In this document: piece by piece, positions 11,202-22,928 of the stretch
How positions within the stretch are numbered: position 1 is the first letter of the stretch
Layout of the letters: each line of letters opens with the position of its first letter
Source: Balanoglossus misakiensis
Lineage: Eukaryota > Hemichordata
Direction: 5' to 3'
DNA: 64,000 nucleotides
NCBI GenBank assembly: GCA_040954595.2
Contig: CM082578.2
Location: 2,356,001-2,420,000 of the forward strand
Program-made: the position numbers and the translations under genes
The notes under the pieces: model-generated
The model's database searches: none
Told to the model about the DNA's origin: nothing
The model's input: only the letters and a program-made list of their open reading frames with translations

Positions 11202-11714
11202 TTAAAGGCACGTAAGCTGTAACTTTTGGGATAATTTTCATAATTTTTGTTTCACACTGCACTACCATTAGTCCATGCAGATGAAGACAGTGAAATATAC
11301 ACAAGCATTATAAACCCTAAATATGAGTGCATATGCAAGTTTTAACCAGATAAATAATAAAGCTTTGCCGCAAGCGATTATGGCCGTCACCGTGGGAAAA
11401 TGCAAGAAACAATGAAAATGTTGCATTTCCAGTTATGAAACTTCATAAACAAAACATGATCTCATCCACTTGAGCTCATGGAAGCAAATGTACACCACTG
11501 AGACATCAGATTTTCATTTTTCATTGCAATATTGCACTTTTTTTTAAATTGCAGGAATTTTCGTTTTTCTTTAATTTTTTGGCCATTTTGTCATAAATAA
11601 GTGTTGATCTTGATATATTATCATGAAATATCATTTAAGAGACATAATTTAAAGCATATATGAGATTATTTAAAACTTTAAATTTTTATCCAGTTACAGC
11701 TTACGTGCCTTTAA
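11202..11714. mobile_element. TTAA-flanked MITE (piggyBac-like target)
   Basis: A 19-bp perfect terminal inverted repeat (AGGCACGTAAGCTGTAACT) lies just inside TTAA at both ends (11202-11205 and 11711-11714). The interior is about 505 bp, AT-rich and non-coding. Removing the element and one TTAA restores a junction, TTAAG.GGGTTCA.ACTGGACA, that exists uninterrupted at 7839-7860. TTAA duplication is the signature of piggyBac-type transposases; the family assignment is inference. Confidence 0.8.
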
Positions 11715-12775
11715 GGGGGTTCACACTGGACATTTTATGGCGGTGTAGCACCTCGCAGACTTGCCCAAGTGAACCGCGGCAAAAAAATGACCAAGTTTCC
11801 CTGCATGTTTCTTATACCCGACAGATAAAAAACGCAGCGTAGATATTGAAATGAACTGGATTTATGAAAATGATAAAAATTACAAAGATAATGTCGTTAA
11901 AAGTTCTCACGAAAAAAAAAAATAGAAAAAAGTGGTCTCGAACCAACATCAGTTGACACCTCCAGGTAAAAAGGATAGCCTTCCTGAACCCTTCGCCATC
12001 ACGATGTGTACTCGAAAAAGTCGGAAATTATCCGCACTATATTGCAGCATAACTCCAATGATCTTATTTGTACCGCAGCGGTGCGAATAAGAGTTCCCTG
12101 CACCGCAACGATCTGACCGTTCTTTATTCACTCCTCGGCGAGAAAAACGTTTTATTACGGCCTAAATAACGACTTTTTCGCTCCTTGGTTGGTCATGCGG
12201 ACAGAAAGACACGGCTTTAGCGAGTTTATCTTTCTCTCTGCTGAGCACTCCGTATTCAGACTTGCCCAAGTGAACCGCGGCAACAAAATGACCAAGTTTC
12301 CCTGCATGTTTCTTATACCCGACAGATAAAAAACGCAGCGTAGATATTGAAATGAACTGGATTCATGAAAATGATAAAAATTACAATGATAATGTCGTTA
12401 AAAGTTCTCACAAAAAAAGAAATAGAAAAAAAGTGGTCTCGAACCAACATCAGTTGACACCTTCAGGTAAAAGGCTAGCCTTCCTGAACCCTTCGCCATC
12501 ACAATGTGTACTCGAAAAAGTAGGAAATTTTCCGCACTATATTGCAGCATAACTCCAATGATCTTATTTGCACCGCAGCGGTGCAAATAAGAGTTCCCTG
12601 CACCGCAGCGGTGCGAATAAGAGTTCCCTGGCCCGCAACGATCTGACCGTTCTTTATTCACTCCTCGGCGACAAAAACGTTTTATTACGGCCTAAATAAC
12701 GACTTTTTCGCTCCTTGGTTGGTCATGCGGACAGAAAGACACAGTTTTAGCGAGTTTATCTTTCTCTCTGCTGAA
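11715..12775. repeat. Satellite array, first two units (about 500 bp each)
   Basis: Units are recognised by CTTGCCCAAGTGAACCGCGG (at 11760 and 12261). Each also has a variable A-rich tract, a GGTCTCGAACC box and a palindromic GCACCGCAGCGGTGC block. The array begins within a sequence also seen at 7841 and is cut by a LINE at about 12776. Confidence 0.9.
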
Positions 12776-12778
12776 CAA

Positions 12779-13546
12779 ATCCCTGATTTCAACAATGCCA
12801 GCTGAGCTGAAGAGCTTTATAATCGCCAGGGGGCGCCCTTCAACACTTGTAATGAATGGGTTATAAAAGATGGGTTCATTGATAATTTCATCGTAGGAAA
12901 CTGGTTGTGCACGAAAATACTTGAAAAGATGCGACCAAGACTGAAAAAGTTCCCTGTAGAATGTAGAACACTGACGTAAGTTGGTAGGATAAAGTAACAT
13001 TTTAAAAGTGTCAACACCACAATTGGGATCGAGATTAGTATTTAAGTTGTAGGTAAAAAACAGCTTGAATTTGTGAACATAATCTTTATCCAGCAATTTA
13101 CACAGCCACTTGAGACGAAGTGCATGCACTTTGTCTTGAATATTTGTGACTTTTAGTCCCCCATCTTGAATGTCGGAAGTGATGACATCTTATTTCACCC
13201 TGTAATGACCTTTGCTCCAGAAGAAATTACAGATGTGCTCATTCAAAATTTGTATGTGTTGCTGAGGCAAAGAAACAACAGATGCCCGGTACCACAGAGT
13301 AGACGTAACAAGGGAGTTGATAATGAGGGTTTTCCCTTTGTAGGACAATTTACGAAATGACCAAGATTTCAGAATTCTACAGATTTTTGGAATGCGCTGA
13401 GCCCAATTGAAATCATCAGCAACTGATTTGTCATGACTCAACATGACACCAAGAATGACCATGCCATCCGGTTGAAGCTTGACAGGTAAGGAGCAGTCAG
13501 TACGCCCTCTATTGTTTCCTATCCACATCAATGCACTTTTGTTCAA
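12779..13546 (-). pseudogene. LINE ORF2 region downstream of RT (partial)
   Basis: Two minus-strand frames continue the ORF2 of this element. 13190-13546 carries a LGVMLSHD / KTLIINSLVTSTLWYRA thumb-like segment. 12779-13129 carries RLKWLCKLLDKDYVHKFKLFF and ends SSAGIVEIRDLF. The second frame then reads on in frame into satellite sequence, giving an artificial chimeric ORF. Frames are broken near 13150. A close copy of the 13040-13170 stretch lies at 21690-21830. Confidence 0.75.
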
Positions 13547-13588
13547 ATTAACCTTTGACCCAGAAGCTTTACCGTAATCACAAAATAC

Positions 13589-14365
13589 CTAATACGCTTC
13601 GCGGATAGAATGGTCATCACTAACGGTAAGTGTGGTATCATCAGCATGTTGATAAACTAAAGAAGATACAGTACTGCCTGGAATTTGAATACCATGTATG
13701 ATGTGGTTACGCTGAATAGCGGCATTTAGAGGCTCAGCTGACAGCACGTACAACATTGCTGACAGCGGGCACCCTTGTCTGACACTTCGTTTAATTAACA
13801 CCGAGTCAGACAAAAACCCAATTTTTACATTACTCATAACCTGGTTGTACAGTATGGAAATCCATTTAACAAAATTGTCACCGAACCTGAACGCCCTCAG
13901 TGTGTTAAGCAAATACTTGTGATCAACACGATCAAAGGCTTTCATCTGATCAAATTTCAGAATGGCACCTGGACAGTTACTGGACTCAACATGATGAATG
14001 AGATCTCTCATACAGAAAACATTGTCCACAATGTCACGACCCGGGACACAGCAAGTTTGATCCGGACTGACAATTGAGGGCATAATTCTATTGAGCCTAA
14101 TGGCGAGTGTTTTAGCAAGAATTTTGTAATCACAGTTGAGGAGGGTTATAGGGCGCCAATTTTTAATGTAACGGGGGTCACTGTCTGCTTTAGGGATTAA
14201 AGTAATAAGACCAGTTTTCCACTCATCGGGGAGAATGTTATTGGAGAAAATACAGTAGAAAATGTCAAGCAAATCATCTTTGATATCTTCCCAAAAGTGA
14301 AGATAAAATTCGTACGGTAAACCAACAGCGCCTGGGCTTTTATTATATACATTTAGAGAGGGCAA
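13589..14365 (-). pseudogene. LINE ORF2 reverse transcriptase domain
   Basis: RT motifs in order: LITLIPKADSD, NWRPITLLN, CCVPGRDIVDN, LKFDQMKAFDRVDH (motif A), RQGCPLSAMLYVL (motif B) and YQHADDTTL (catalytic ADD). The order and spacing are those of L1/Tx1-clade RT. A frame break at about 14345-14365 separates it from the endonuclease part, and the frame stops at 13589 soon after the ADD motif. Confidence 0.88.
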
Positions 14366-15786
14366 AGGTCACCTCTTCTACCGAAGACTCTGAATCGGCG
14401 ACAGCGCACTCCTCATCAGAAACAGTATTTGTGATGTAACCAAGGAAAGTATTTTGAAGTGCAAGATCACAAGGCTCATTGTTATAAAGCTTAGAGTAAA
14501 ATGCATGGGCTTCTGAGATAATATCAGTAATGTCAGTGAGAATTTCATTGTTGTCATTAATTAATGATTTGATGCATTTTCTTTCCTGCTTAGACTTTTC
14601 AAGGTTAAAGAAAAACCGAGTGGATATCTCACCCTCCTCATACCACTGGATCTTAGAACGGATTAAGGCCCCCTGGGTTTCTAAGGAAATAATGTTGTCA
14701 AGGTCTTCCTGTATGATATGTGCGTTAGTAAGATCATAGTCGATGAAACGGTTAGATTTGTGAAGTTCCCATTTTAGTTTTTTCTCTAAGGTTTTCTTCA
14801 AGTGGCGCCTCAACTTTGCCTGCTGTTTTGCATACTTCTGGGAAAATCTACGAATATTATGTTTTAAACACCCCCACCACTGAATTTTATTACTTGTATA
14901 ATTGAGGTCAAATTTAGACTTTTTAATGATATCCAAAATATTATTGACATAAACTTCATCCCTTAAGAGATTTTTATTGAGAGCCCAGACTCCCGGACCA
15001 CGAGGTGAGTTATGGAAATTGAATTTGAACTGGATAAGTGCATGGTCGCTATAGGGAAAATGCATGATATGAGAACTTTGACACATGTGGACAATGCTTT
15101 CATGTATGAGAGCATAATCAATGCGACTCTGCTGGAGATTGCCTTGCAGATACCGTTGCCAAGTACTTCCTCTGGCGTGAGGATGTTGTTTGCGCCAGAT
15201 GTTTACAAGGGAAAAGTGTGTGATGAAGTTGAGCAAATGTTTCCGAGAAGGATCAGCATGGTTTAAAACACTGTTGGATTGATCAAGGTAAGGATTAATT
15301 TTAGTATTAAAATCACCAATAACAACATGCACGTAATCATCGAGAAAAAAATGAGAAAGATCCTCCCAAAACTGCGTACGGAGATGAGGTTGATTAGGAG
15401 AGTAAATGTTGATGATATTAATATTGTGATGAGAAACCTGAATTTGTATGGAAATAATTCTTCCAGCAGAGTCGCATCGATGACCAAGAATTTTAACCTC
15501 TGACCGTTTTCTCACAAGTATTGCTATCCCACTCCTCCTTGCAGAATCTGTACAATTATTATAAAAGAAATGAAAATCTGGAGCAATTTTGTTATGAATG
15601 TGGAGAGCGATCTGATTGTCCCAGAAGGTCTCCTGAAAAAAAGATGACGTCAGGGTGGCTATTTTTACAAAATTGCAGAACATGATCGAATGTGTGTAAA
15701 TCAGAAAGGCCATTAGCGTTAACAGAACTTATAACAACCATGGTGACAACCAGGAGGAGAGGGCAGATGTTAAAAGTACAACCCAT
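14343..15786 (-). pseudogene. LINE ORF2 start: APE-type endonuclease and linker
   Basis: ORF2 starts at ATG 15786, two bases after the ORF1 stop. The first 40 residues (MVVISSVNANGLSD...PDVIFF) match an APE endonuclease N-terminus. A frame shift in the A run near 15640 switches to QETFWDNQIAL, which holds the metal-binding glutamate. Later motifs are IGDFNT and SDHALI, the catalytic DxN and SDH signatures. The endonuclease nicks target DNA to prime reverse transcription. The linker up to the RT is open to 14343. Confidence 0.88.
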
Positions 15787-15788
15787 TG

Positions 15789-17001
15789 TTATTTACTAGT
15801 GCATTTTTGTTTATCCTTATCATCATTTTTAGGCTTTTTTCGTTCAACTAAATTTGGTGTAAAACGTTTTTTCGAGGGTCTACCTGTTTTGCTGGCTTGA
15901 GGCTCAGTGTCTTTAAAGTTCATGTCATCTTATTTGCGGCGTTTAACCTGGCAGTTTGCGATTGCTGTTTCATCTACGTCCATTTCACTGGTTTGTTGAC
16001 TTTGTTCCTGTTCTGCTACTGTTGTTGTTTGGTGTAGTGAAATGTCCTCTCCATGATCCTGCAGCCGCTCATCTGCTGATGTTTGCTGTTCCTCAGCTTG
16101 CACGTCGCTTGCTTGTTTCTGTACACTGCATTGTTCTGCTATTTGTTGTTCACTTCCAATGTCCGTGGTTGGGTTTTCAGTTACTTCATTTACCTGTTCC
16201 GAGTCGATGTTGTGATCCTCAACTTGTTCCTCTTCATCAGAATATTGTTGGATAATGTCGTCTACATCACCATCACTATATATTTCAGCTTCACATTCCT
16301 TTGCCTTATGGCCGACCCTGTAACATTTATAACATCAGTAATTTCCACAGGCACGTTCTAGATGACCCTTTTCATGGCAGCGTTTGCATTCATATTTCGG
16401 GCAGTCGTATATAAGGTGCGAAAAATCCAAGCAATAATTGCAGACTTTAGACTGATTAGAATGTAACAATCGAACATAGGGACCATTACGTTCAAACTTG
16501 ACAGCATAGGGAAGAGATTTTACAGATACCGGAAATTCAATACGTACAAATCGTGTTCCTGTCTCTACCTCGGGTTCCTCTTCGTAGTATTTCCTTACGA
16601 CTGGTCCTCTGATAGTACATACATCCGTATTCTTTTAATTTATCCGTTATTTCATCATCTGTTGTATACGCAGGAACGTTGAAAAAAGAAACAGTTAACA
16701 AATTAGGCACTAGGCCTTGAACATCGACGGGACTTCCGTCAACAGCAAAGCCCTCATCCAGCACCAGTGGTGTGTCTTCATTGTCTTGTAGTGTCATTTG
16801 CCAGAGTCAGTTGACTTTCACACATGCAATGACACTGCTCTGTCCAGTTTTCTCTTTCACGGCTCTTATTAACTGAATGGGCGAGTAATCTTCATCGGTA
16901 ATACATATTGTGTTCAATCTGGAGGCAGTCTTTGAAGAAGTCCGACATATAGGCCTTTCACTCCGCTGACGAGCACCTGGCGAGCCAGGCAGGGCAGCCA
17001 T
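15789..17001 (-). pseudogene. LINE ORF1: RNA-binding protein with three CCHC knuckles
   Basis: It starts at 17001 with MAALPGSPGARQ and has an in-frame TGA at 16807. It continues through LVPNLLTVSFFNVPAYTTDDEI (RRM-like) to about 16540, where the frame breaks. After the break three CX2CX4HX4C knuckles can be read between about 16460 and 16290 (CNYCLDFSHLIYDC, CKRCHEKGHLERAC, CYKCYRVGHKAKEC), followed by an acidic/Gln-rich tail and a stop at 15789-15791. ORF1 proteins coat the LINE RNA. Confidence 0.75.
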
Positions 17002-17195
17002 ATTGGCGACGCCCTGCAGGGTGACGTGGCAAAAAAAAAAAGATTTGAAAACTCAACAAATCTTCAAAATACCTTGGAAGTTTGTCCAAATAGCACTTAT
17101 ACCAGCACCAGTATATCCAGTATTGAGTCCGGAAGGCACCAAATCGGTCAGTTAAAACACGATTGACAGAGCTCTCGTTCGACACGTCTGCATCA

Positions 17196-19955
17196 AAAAA
17201 AGAAATAGAATAAAAAGTGGTCTCGAACCAACATCAGTTGACACCTTCAGGTAAAAGGCTAGCCTTCCTGAACCCATCGCCATCACGATGTGCACTCGAA
17301 AAAGTCGGAAATTTTCCGCACTATATTGCAGCATAACTCCAATGATCTTATTTGCACCGCAGCGGTGCAATTAAGAGTTCCCTGCACCGCAGCGGTGCGA
17401 ATAAGAGTTCCCTGGCCCGCAACGATCTGACCATTCTTTATTCACTCCTGGGCGACAAAAACGTTTTATTACGGCCTAAATAACGACTTTTTCGCTCCTT
17501 GGTTGGTCATGCGGACAGAAAGACACGGTTTTAGCGAGTTTATCTTTCTCTCTGCTGAGCACTCCGTATTCAGACTTGCCCAAGTGAACCGCGGCTAAAA
17601 AATGACCAAGTTTCCCTGCATGTTTCTTATACCCGACAGATAAAAACGCAGCGTAGATATTGAAATGAACTGTATTTATGAAAATGATAAAAATTACAAT
17701 GATAATGTCGTTAAAAGTTCTCACCAAAAAAAAAAAGAAATAGAAAAAAAGTGGTCTCGAACCAACATCAGTTGACACCTTCAGGTAAAAAGGATAGCCT
17801 TCCTGAACCCTTCGCCATCACAATGTGCACTCAAAAAAGTCGGAAATTATCCGCACTATATTGCAGCATAACTCCAATGATCTTATTTGCACCGCAGCGG
17901 TGCAAATAAGTGTTCCCTGCACCGCAGCGGTGCGAATAAGAGTTCCCTGGCCCGCAACGATCTGACCGTTCTTTATTCACTCCTCGGCGACAAAAACGTT
18001 TTATTACGGCCTAAATAACGACTTTTTCGCTCCTTGGTTGGTCATGCGGACAGAAAGACACGGTTTTAGCGAGTTTATCGTTCTCTCTGCTGAGCACTCC
18101 GTATTCAGACTTGCCCAAGTGAACCGCGGCAAAAAAATGACCAAGTTTCCCTGCATGTTTCTTATACCCGAAAGATAAAAAACGCAGCGTAGATATTGAA
18201 ATGAACTGGATTATGAAAATGATAAAAATTACAATGATAATGTCGTTAAAAGTTCTCACCAAAAAAAAAGAAATAGAAAAAAAGTGGTCTCGAACCAACA
18301 TCAGTTGACACCTTCAGGTAAAAGGCTAGCCTTCCTGAACCCTTCGCCAACACGATGTGCACTCGAAAAAGTCGGAAATTTTCCGCACTATATTGCAGCA
18401 TAACTCCAATGATCTTATTTGCACCGCAGCGGTGCAATTAAGAGTTCCCTGCACCGCAGCGGAGCAAATAAGAGTTCCCTGCACCGCAACGATCTGACCG
18501 TTCTTTATTCACTCCTCGGCGACAAAAACGTTTTATTACGGCCTAAATAACGACTTTTTCGCTCCTTGGTTGGTCATGCGGACAGAAAGACACGGTTTTA
18601 GCGAGTTTATCTTTCTCTCTGCTGAGCACTCCGTATTCAGACTTGCCCAAGTGAACCGCGGCAAAAAAATGACCAAGTTTCCCTGCATGTTTCTTATACC
18701 CGACAGATAAAAAACGCAGCGTAGATATTGAAATGAACTGGATTATGAAAATGATAAAAATTACAATGATAATGTCGTTAAAAGTTCTCACAAAAAAAAA
18801 GAAATAGAAAAAAGTGGTCTCGAACCAACATCAGTTGACACCTTCATGTAAAAGGCTAGCCTTCCTGAACCCTTCGCCATCACGATGTGCACTCGAAAAA
18901 GTCGGAAATTTTCCGCACTATATTGCAGCATAACTCCAATGATCTTATTTGCACCGCAGCGGTGCAAATAAGAGTTCCCTGCACCACAGCGGTGCAAATA
19001 AGTGATCCCTGCACCGCAGCGGTGCGAATAAGAGTTCCCTGGCCCGCAACGATCTGACCGTTCTTTATTCACTCCTCGGCGACAAAAACGTTTTATTACG
19101 GCCTAAATAACGACTTTTTCGCTCCTTGGTTGGTCATGCGGACAGAAAGACACGGTTTTAGCGAGTTTATCTTTCTCTCTGCTGAGCACTCCGTATTCAG
19201 ACTTGCCCAAGTGAACCGCGGCAAAAAAATGACCAAGTTTCCCTGCATGTTTCTTATACCCGACAGATAAAAAACGCAGCGTAGATATTGAAATGAACTG
19301 GATTATGAAAATGATAAAAATTACAATGATAATGTCGTTAAAAGTTCTCACAAAAAAAAGAAATAGAAAAAAGTGGTCTCGAACCAACATCAGTTGACAC
19401 CTTCATGTAAAAGGCTAGCCTTCCTGAACCCTTCGCCATCACGATGTGCACTCGAAAAAGTCGGAAATTTTCTGCACTATATTGCAGCATAACTCCAATG
19501 ATCTTATTTGCACCGCAGCGGTGCAATTAAGAGTTCCCTGCACCGCAGCGGAGCAAATAAGAGTTCCCTGCACCGCAACGATCTGACCGTTCTTTATTCA
19601 CTCCTCGGCGACAAAAACGTTTTATTACGGCCTAAATAACGACTTTTTCGCTCCTTGGTTGGTCATGCGGACGGAAAGACACGGTTTTAGCGAGTTTATC
19701 TTTCTCTCTGCTGAGCACTCCGTATTCAGACTTGCCCAAGTGAACCGCGGCAACAAAATGACCAAGTTTCCCTGCATGTTTCTTATACCCGACAGATAAA
19801 AAACGCAGCGTAGATATTGAAATGAATTGGACTTATGAAAATGATAAAAATTACAATGATAATGTCGTTAAAAGTTCTCACAAAAAAAAGAAATAGAAAA
19901 AAAAGTGGTCTCGAACCAACATCAGTTGACACCTTCAGGTAAAAAGGCTAGCCAT
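17196..19955. repeat. Satellite array, about five units of 529-560 bp
   Basis: The landmark CTTGCCCAAG occurs at 17575, 18110, 18642, 19202 and 19731, so periods are 535, 532, 560 and 529 bp. Most length variation comes from the copy number (2-4) of a 28-bp block GCACCGCAGCGGTGC + AATAAGAGTTCCCT and from A-run length. The block is itself a perfect palindrome. Each unit read on the minus strand has GGTTCGAGACC followed by a T run. Conserved minus-strand frames in each unit are by-products of the repeats. Confidence 0.93.
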
Positions 19956-20466
19956 ACTTTTTTTATCTTTTTTTTAAAAGGACAGGCCCACTGGCTTGCT
20001 CTGTTAAAAATAGATTGTACATTACAAGTAGCTTGTAATTACAGTGAAAAATTCATATTAAATAAATTCCATAAATTCTCAACATGATACCCTTCTATTG
20101 CAAATCATTACAATATTGATGAAAAATCATACACTGGAATGGATGCATGATGTGTAATCACATCATTCAATATAAACAATCTGTAAATTCACAATATTGC
20201 ATTACAGCATTCCATCATTTATGTAAGTCCTACTCCAATCTGTCATAGAATTGTGACATACAATTTAATTACAGGAACAATTACCAGTAAAAGAATGTAT
20301 GTAACACCAGAGGGCGCCAGGTTCAACTGAAGGTGACAACATAGACAAAACGACTGTTTAAAAATTGAAGGTAAAGTCAAAATCTTTTACCGTTACAAGT
20401 ACATTGTTTTGTGCAAAGATGCTTTCAAATAGCGCAACATCATCACTTGCTTTGCACCTGTTATAT
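19956..20466. other. Non-coding, nothing recognised
   Basis: AT-rich sequence directly after the satellite breaks off in a T-rich run. No frame or repeat partner was noticed. Confidence 0.4.
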
Positions 20467-20930
20467 TCAAAAGTGATTTTCTGTTTTAATTTGACCAAAG
20501 AACTTGATCAAGTCGATTTTCCGAGTACAACGCGTGTATGCTAATCTTCTACTATGAATTGTATAACGTGCAAGTGACAATAAAATATTGATCAGCGTGT
20601 ACTCGTACTTGTCATTCTTGACAGGATAACCAAATAACATCATTAGAATTCTATCTGTTGGGTTAAACTTATTTACATTACTGGCACTGTAGATATACTC
20701 AAAAACAAGTTGCCACAATGATTGAATTGTCTGGCAGCACACAGACAAATGATACACGTCTTCGGGAAAAAACGTGCAGAAGTCACAAGTCGGACTGAGG
20801 ATTTTGCCTGCTTTATAAAGACGAAGATTACTAAAAACAGCGTTGTGACAAATGAGATAATCCAGATCACCCAGGTAATTATCCTTGAAGTTTGTGTAAA
20901 CAATTGGCCAAACCTTACTAAAATCAAAGT
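20467..20930 (-). pseudogene. L1-type LINE ORF2 C-terminal fragment
   Basis: A 167-residue frame ends at 20467. It contains a Cys-His motif, CDFCTFFPEDVYHLSVCC, the zinc-like tail of L1/Tx1 ORF2, preceded by LFHLPNFDFSKVW. Together with 21690-21830 it appears to be a second copy of the LINE at 12.8-17.2 kb, split by the element between them. Confidence 0.6.
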
Positions 20931-21660
20931 TTGGCAGGTGGAAGAGCCTGCAGGAAAGGTTTCTACGCACTATCTAGAATTGGCAAGATCCGCCAATTAT
21001 TGGACAAACATACAACGGAAAAGATGGTCCATGCATTCATTACGTCTCAGCTTGATTATTGTAATAGTCTCCTGTATAGTATTAAGGCTCAGCTGGATCG
21101 CCTACAATCGCTTCAAAATGCTGCGGCTCGTCTCGTCTCCCGGACTCGGAAGTTCGATCACATCACACCTGTTCTCATTGATCTGCACTGGCTGCCGGTT
21201 GATGCTCGCATCAAATTCAAAATTTTGTTAACTACCTATAAAATCATTCATCGCTTTGCACCACTTTATTTAATCGATTTGCTTGAAATTTACACCCCTG
21301 TCAGAGATTTCAGATCAGCTGACTCTTTGCGGTTGGTGCCACCTCGTGGAAACTTTAATAAAAAAGGCATATGGGCAGAGAGCATTCTCTGTTTGTGCAC
21401 CTGCTCTGTGGAATTCGCTGCCGCCTGTGATTCGCAACGCCAGATCTGTTGACTGTTTTAAACGCCGTTTAAAAACTCATCTTTTCAATCATATTTGTGA
21501 TCGATTTTTTTAGGATCATCTTCAGTATGGTTTTTGAACGGACTTTTAATTGGGAATTTTAACTGAGACTTTTTAATTTTTCTGCTGCTTTTATGATTAT
21601 TTTATCACCGTCTTTGTAACTCGCACTGAGACGTATGTGTAGTGCGTGTAAGAAATAAAT

Positions 21661-21693
<33 letters not shown>
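20931..21693 (+). mobile_element. CR1/L2-type LINE 3' end with (ATT)n tail
   Basis: The frame from 20931 reads the RT C-terminal region of CR1/L2-like LINEs: MVHAFITSQLDYCNSLLY, LQSLQNAAARLV, HITPVLIDLHWLPV, FKILLTTYKII. It shifts frame near 21350 and ends at 21513 with ALWNSLPPVIRNA...FKRRLKTHLF. A 3' UTR and an ATT-repeat tail (about 21654-21693) follow. It is strongly 5'-truncated and lies between two pieces of an L1-type element on the opposite strand, so it is probably a nested insertion. Confidence 0.8.
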
Positions 21694-21830
21694 TAAGTTG
21701 TAGGTGAAAAACAGCTTGAATTTGTGAACATAATCTTTATCCAGCATTTTACACAACCACTTGAGACGAAGTGCATGCACTTTGTCTTGAATATTTGTGA
21801 CTTTAAGTCCCCCATCTTGAATCTACTGTT
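21690..21830 (-). mobile_element. L1-type LINE fragment matching 13.04-13.17 kb
   Basis: Minus-strand frame HALRLKWLCKMLDKDYVHKF is nearly identical at DNA level to the segment at about 13040-13170, including the ATTTGTGACTTTAAGTCCCCC flank. It is a second copy of the same family. Confidence 0.75.
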
Positions 21831-22928
21831 TTTTTTCTGCCTGAACCATTTAATGCCAAACCATAACAATATACATAATATTTAAAAGCAATTTTAATAA
21901 AGAAAACTAAAGCCAAACAAATATGCAGTACAACGCAAATTACTGGTACCTTTGTGGAATGACAGTTCTAGGTTATGTAAAGAATTAAAATTCTGACATA
22001 CAAAGACAAAGATAAAGACTTCAGAGCAGACAGAGAATTGGAGGACAAAATGGTGAGGATGTAGAGAACGGGAGGTATTCCTCCAGCTAACCTGTCCAGT
22101 GGGAAGTGAATGATGTGATGACATTTAAGATATGTACGTCTAAAATGTCTACGCATGACTGCAGTACTGAAGATTGACAAATATGACATTTGATGAAATT
22201 TTCTAGAGATACGAATACTTCGAATACGAATTCTAGAGATACAAATCTTACAGAGGTACAGTTGTGCTTAGACTCAGAGACATTTGACAGTTTCTTGTCA
22301 TTTAATTGCTGAAAAGGTTACCGTTTCCGCTTACTGTGTACAGTTCTGCTGTACATTTAAACCGGACGATTTGTCGCGAGATGGCGCTCTCTGCCAGCTT
22401 GCAGGCGGGCAGAGTCTGTCAAAACCGCAATCAGTGAATTGTTTGGTCTTCTGTGGAGTAGTTTTGAAAGAGATGAATGGAAAAATACAGATACTACACT
22501 GCACATTTATCTAAATTCCATCTGACCCAAACAGACGAGACACTCTTCCAATACAAACGTGACTAAAGTTACACTCTATTCAAAATTTTAACATCAAATT
22601 CTTTAATTAATTCATTGAATAGAACTATTAGATACTATGCATTTCTAGGTTTGGTTGTCAAACGTTTTGCCCCAAACATATAGGTGTGCTTGGGTCCATT
22701 CCATCCTGTCAATACTACAAGGTCAAGCAGTATCACTTATTTAATCTCCGTTTGAAATCCCAAAGACTCAGCGCAGGCCTCTCAACTTTTACAATGTTGT
22801 TTTACAGAAAATATATAATTCTTGGTTGCTGAAAAATATTGTTTAAATGTGATTGGAACAGAAATACCACAAAACAGTGGTGCCATTTTCTTTGTGTTTT
22901 GTTTTGCTTTTGTCCTTTGCGTGTGTGT
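21831..22928. other. Non-coding, nothing recognised
   Basis: No frame above background and no clear repeat partner in the window. Confidence 0.4.

Larger units (their letters stand above)
12776..17190 (-). mobile_element. L1/Tx1-type LINE, minus strand, interrupting the satellite
   Basis: The gene order on the minus strand is ORF1 (RRM-like region plus three CCHC knuckles) and ORF2 (APE endonuclease, RT, C-terminal region). The 5' side ends about 17190 next to the satellite A-rich tract. The 3' side stops abruptly inside ORF2 at about 12776 and passes straight into satellite, so the zinc tail and 3' UTR are missing. L1 elements are normally 5'- not 3'-truncated, so recombination or deletion after insertion is likely. 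About 180 bp of satellite is absent between the two junctions. Confidence 0.85.

Noticed and set aside
17152-19526. Family of conserved minus-strand ORFs (HRCGANKIIGVMLQYSAENF; KKHAGKLGHFFAAVHLGK)
   Set aside because: Identical in every satellite unit and disrupted by A-run length; no start, splice or domain evidence. Treated as satellite by-products.
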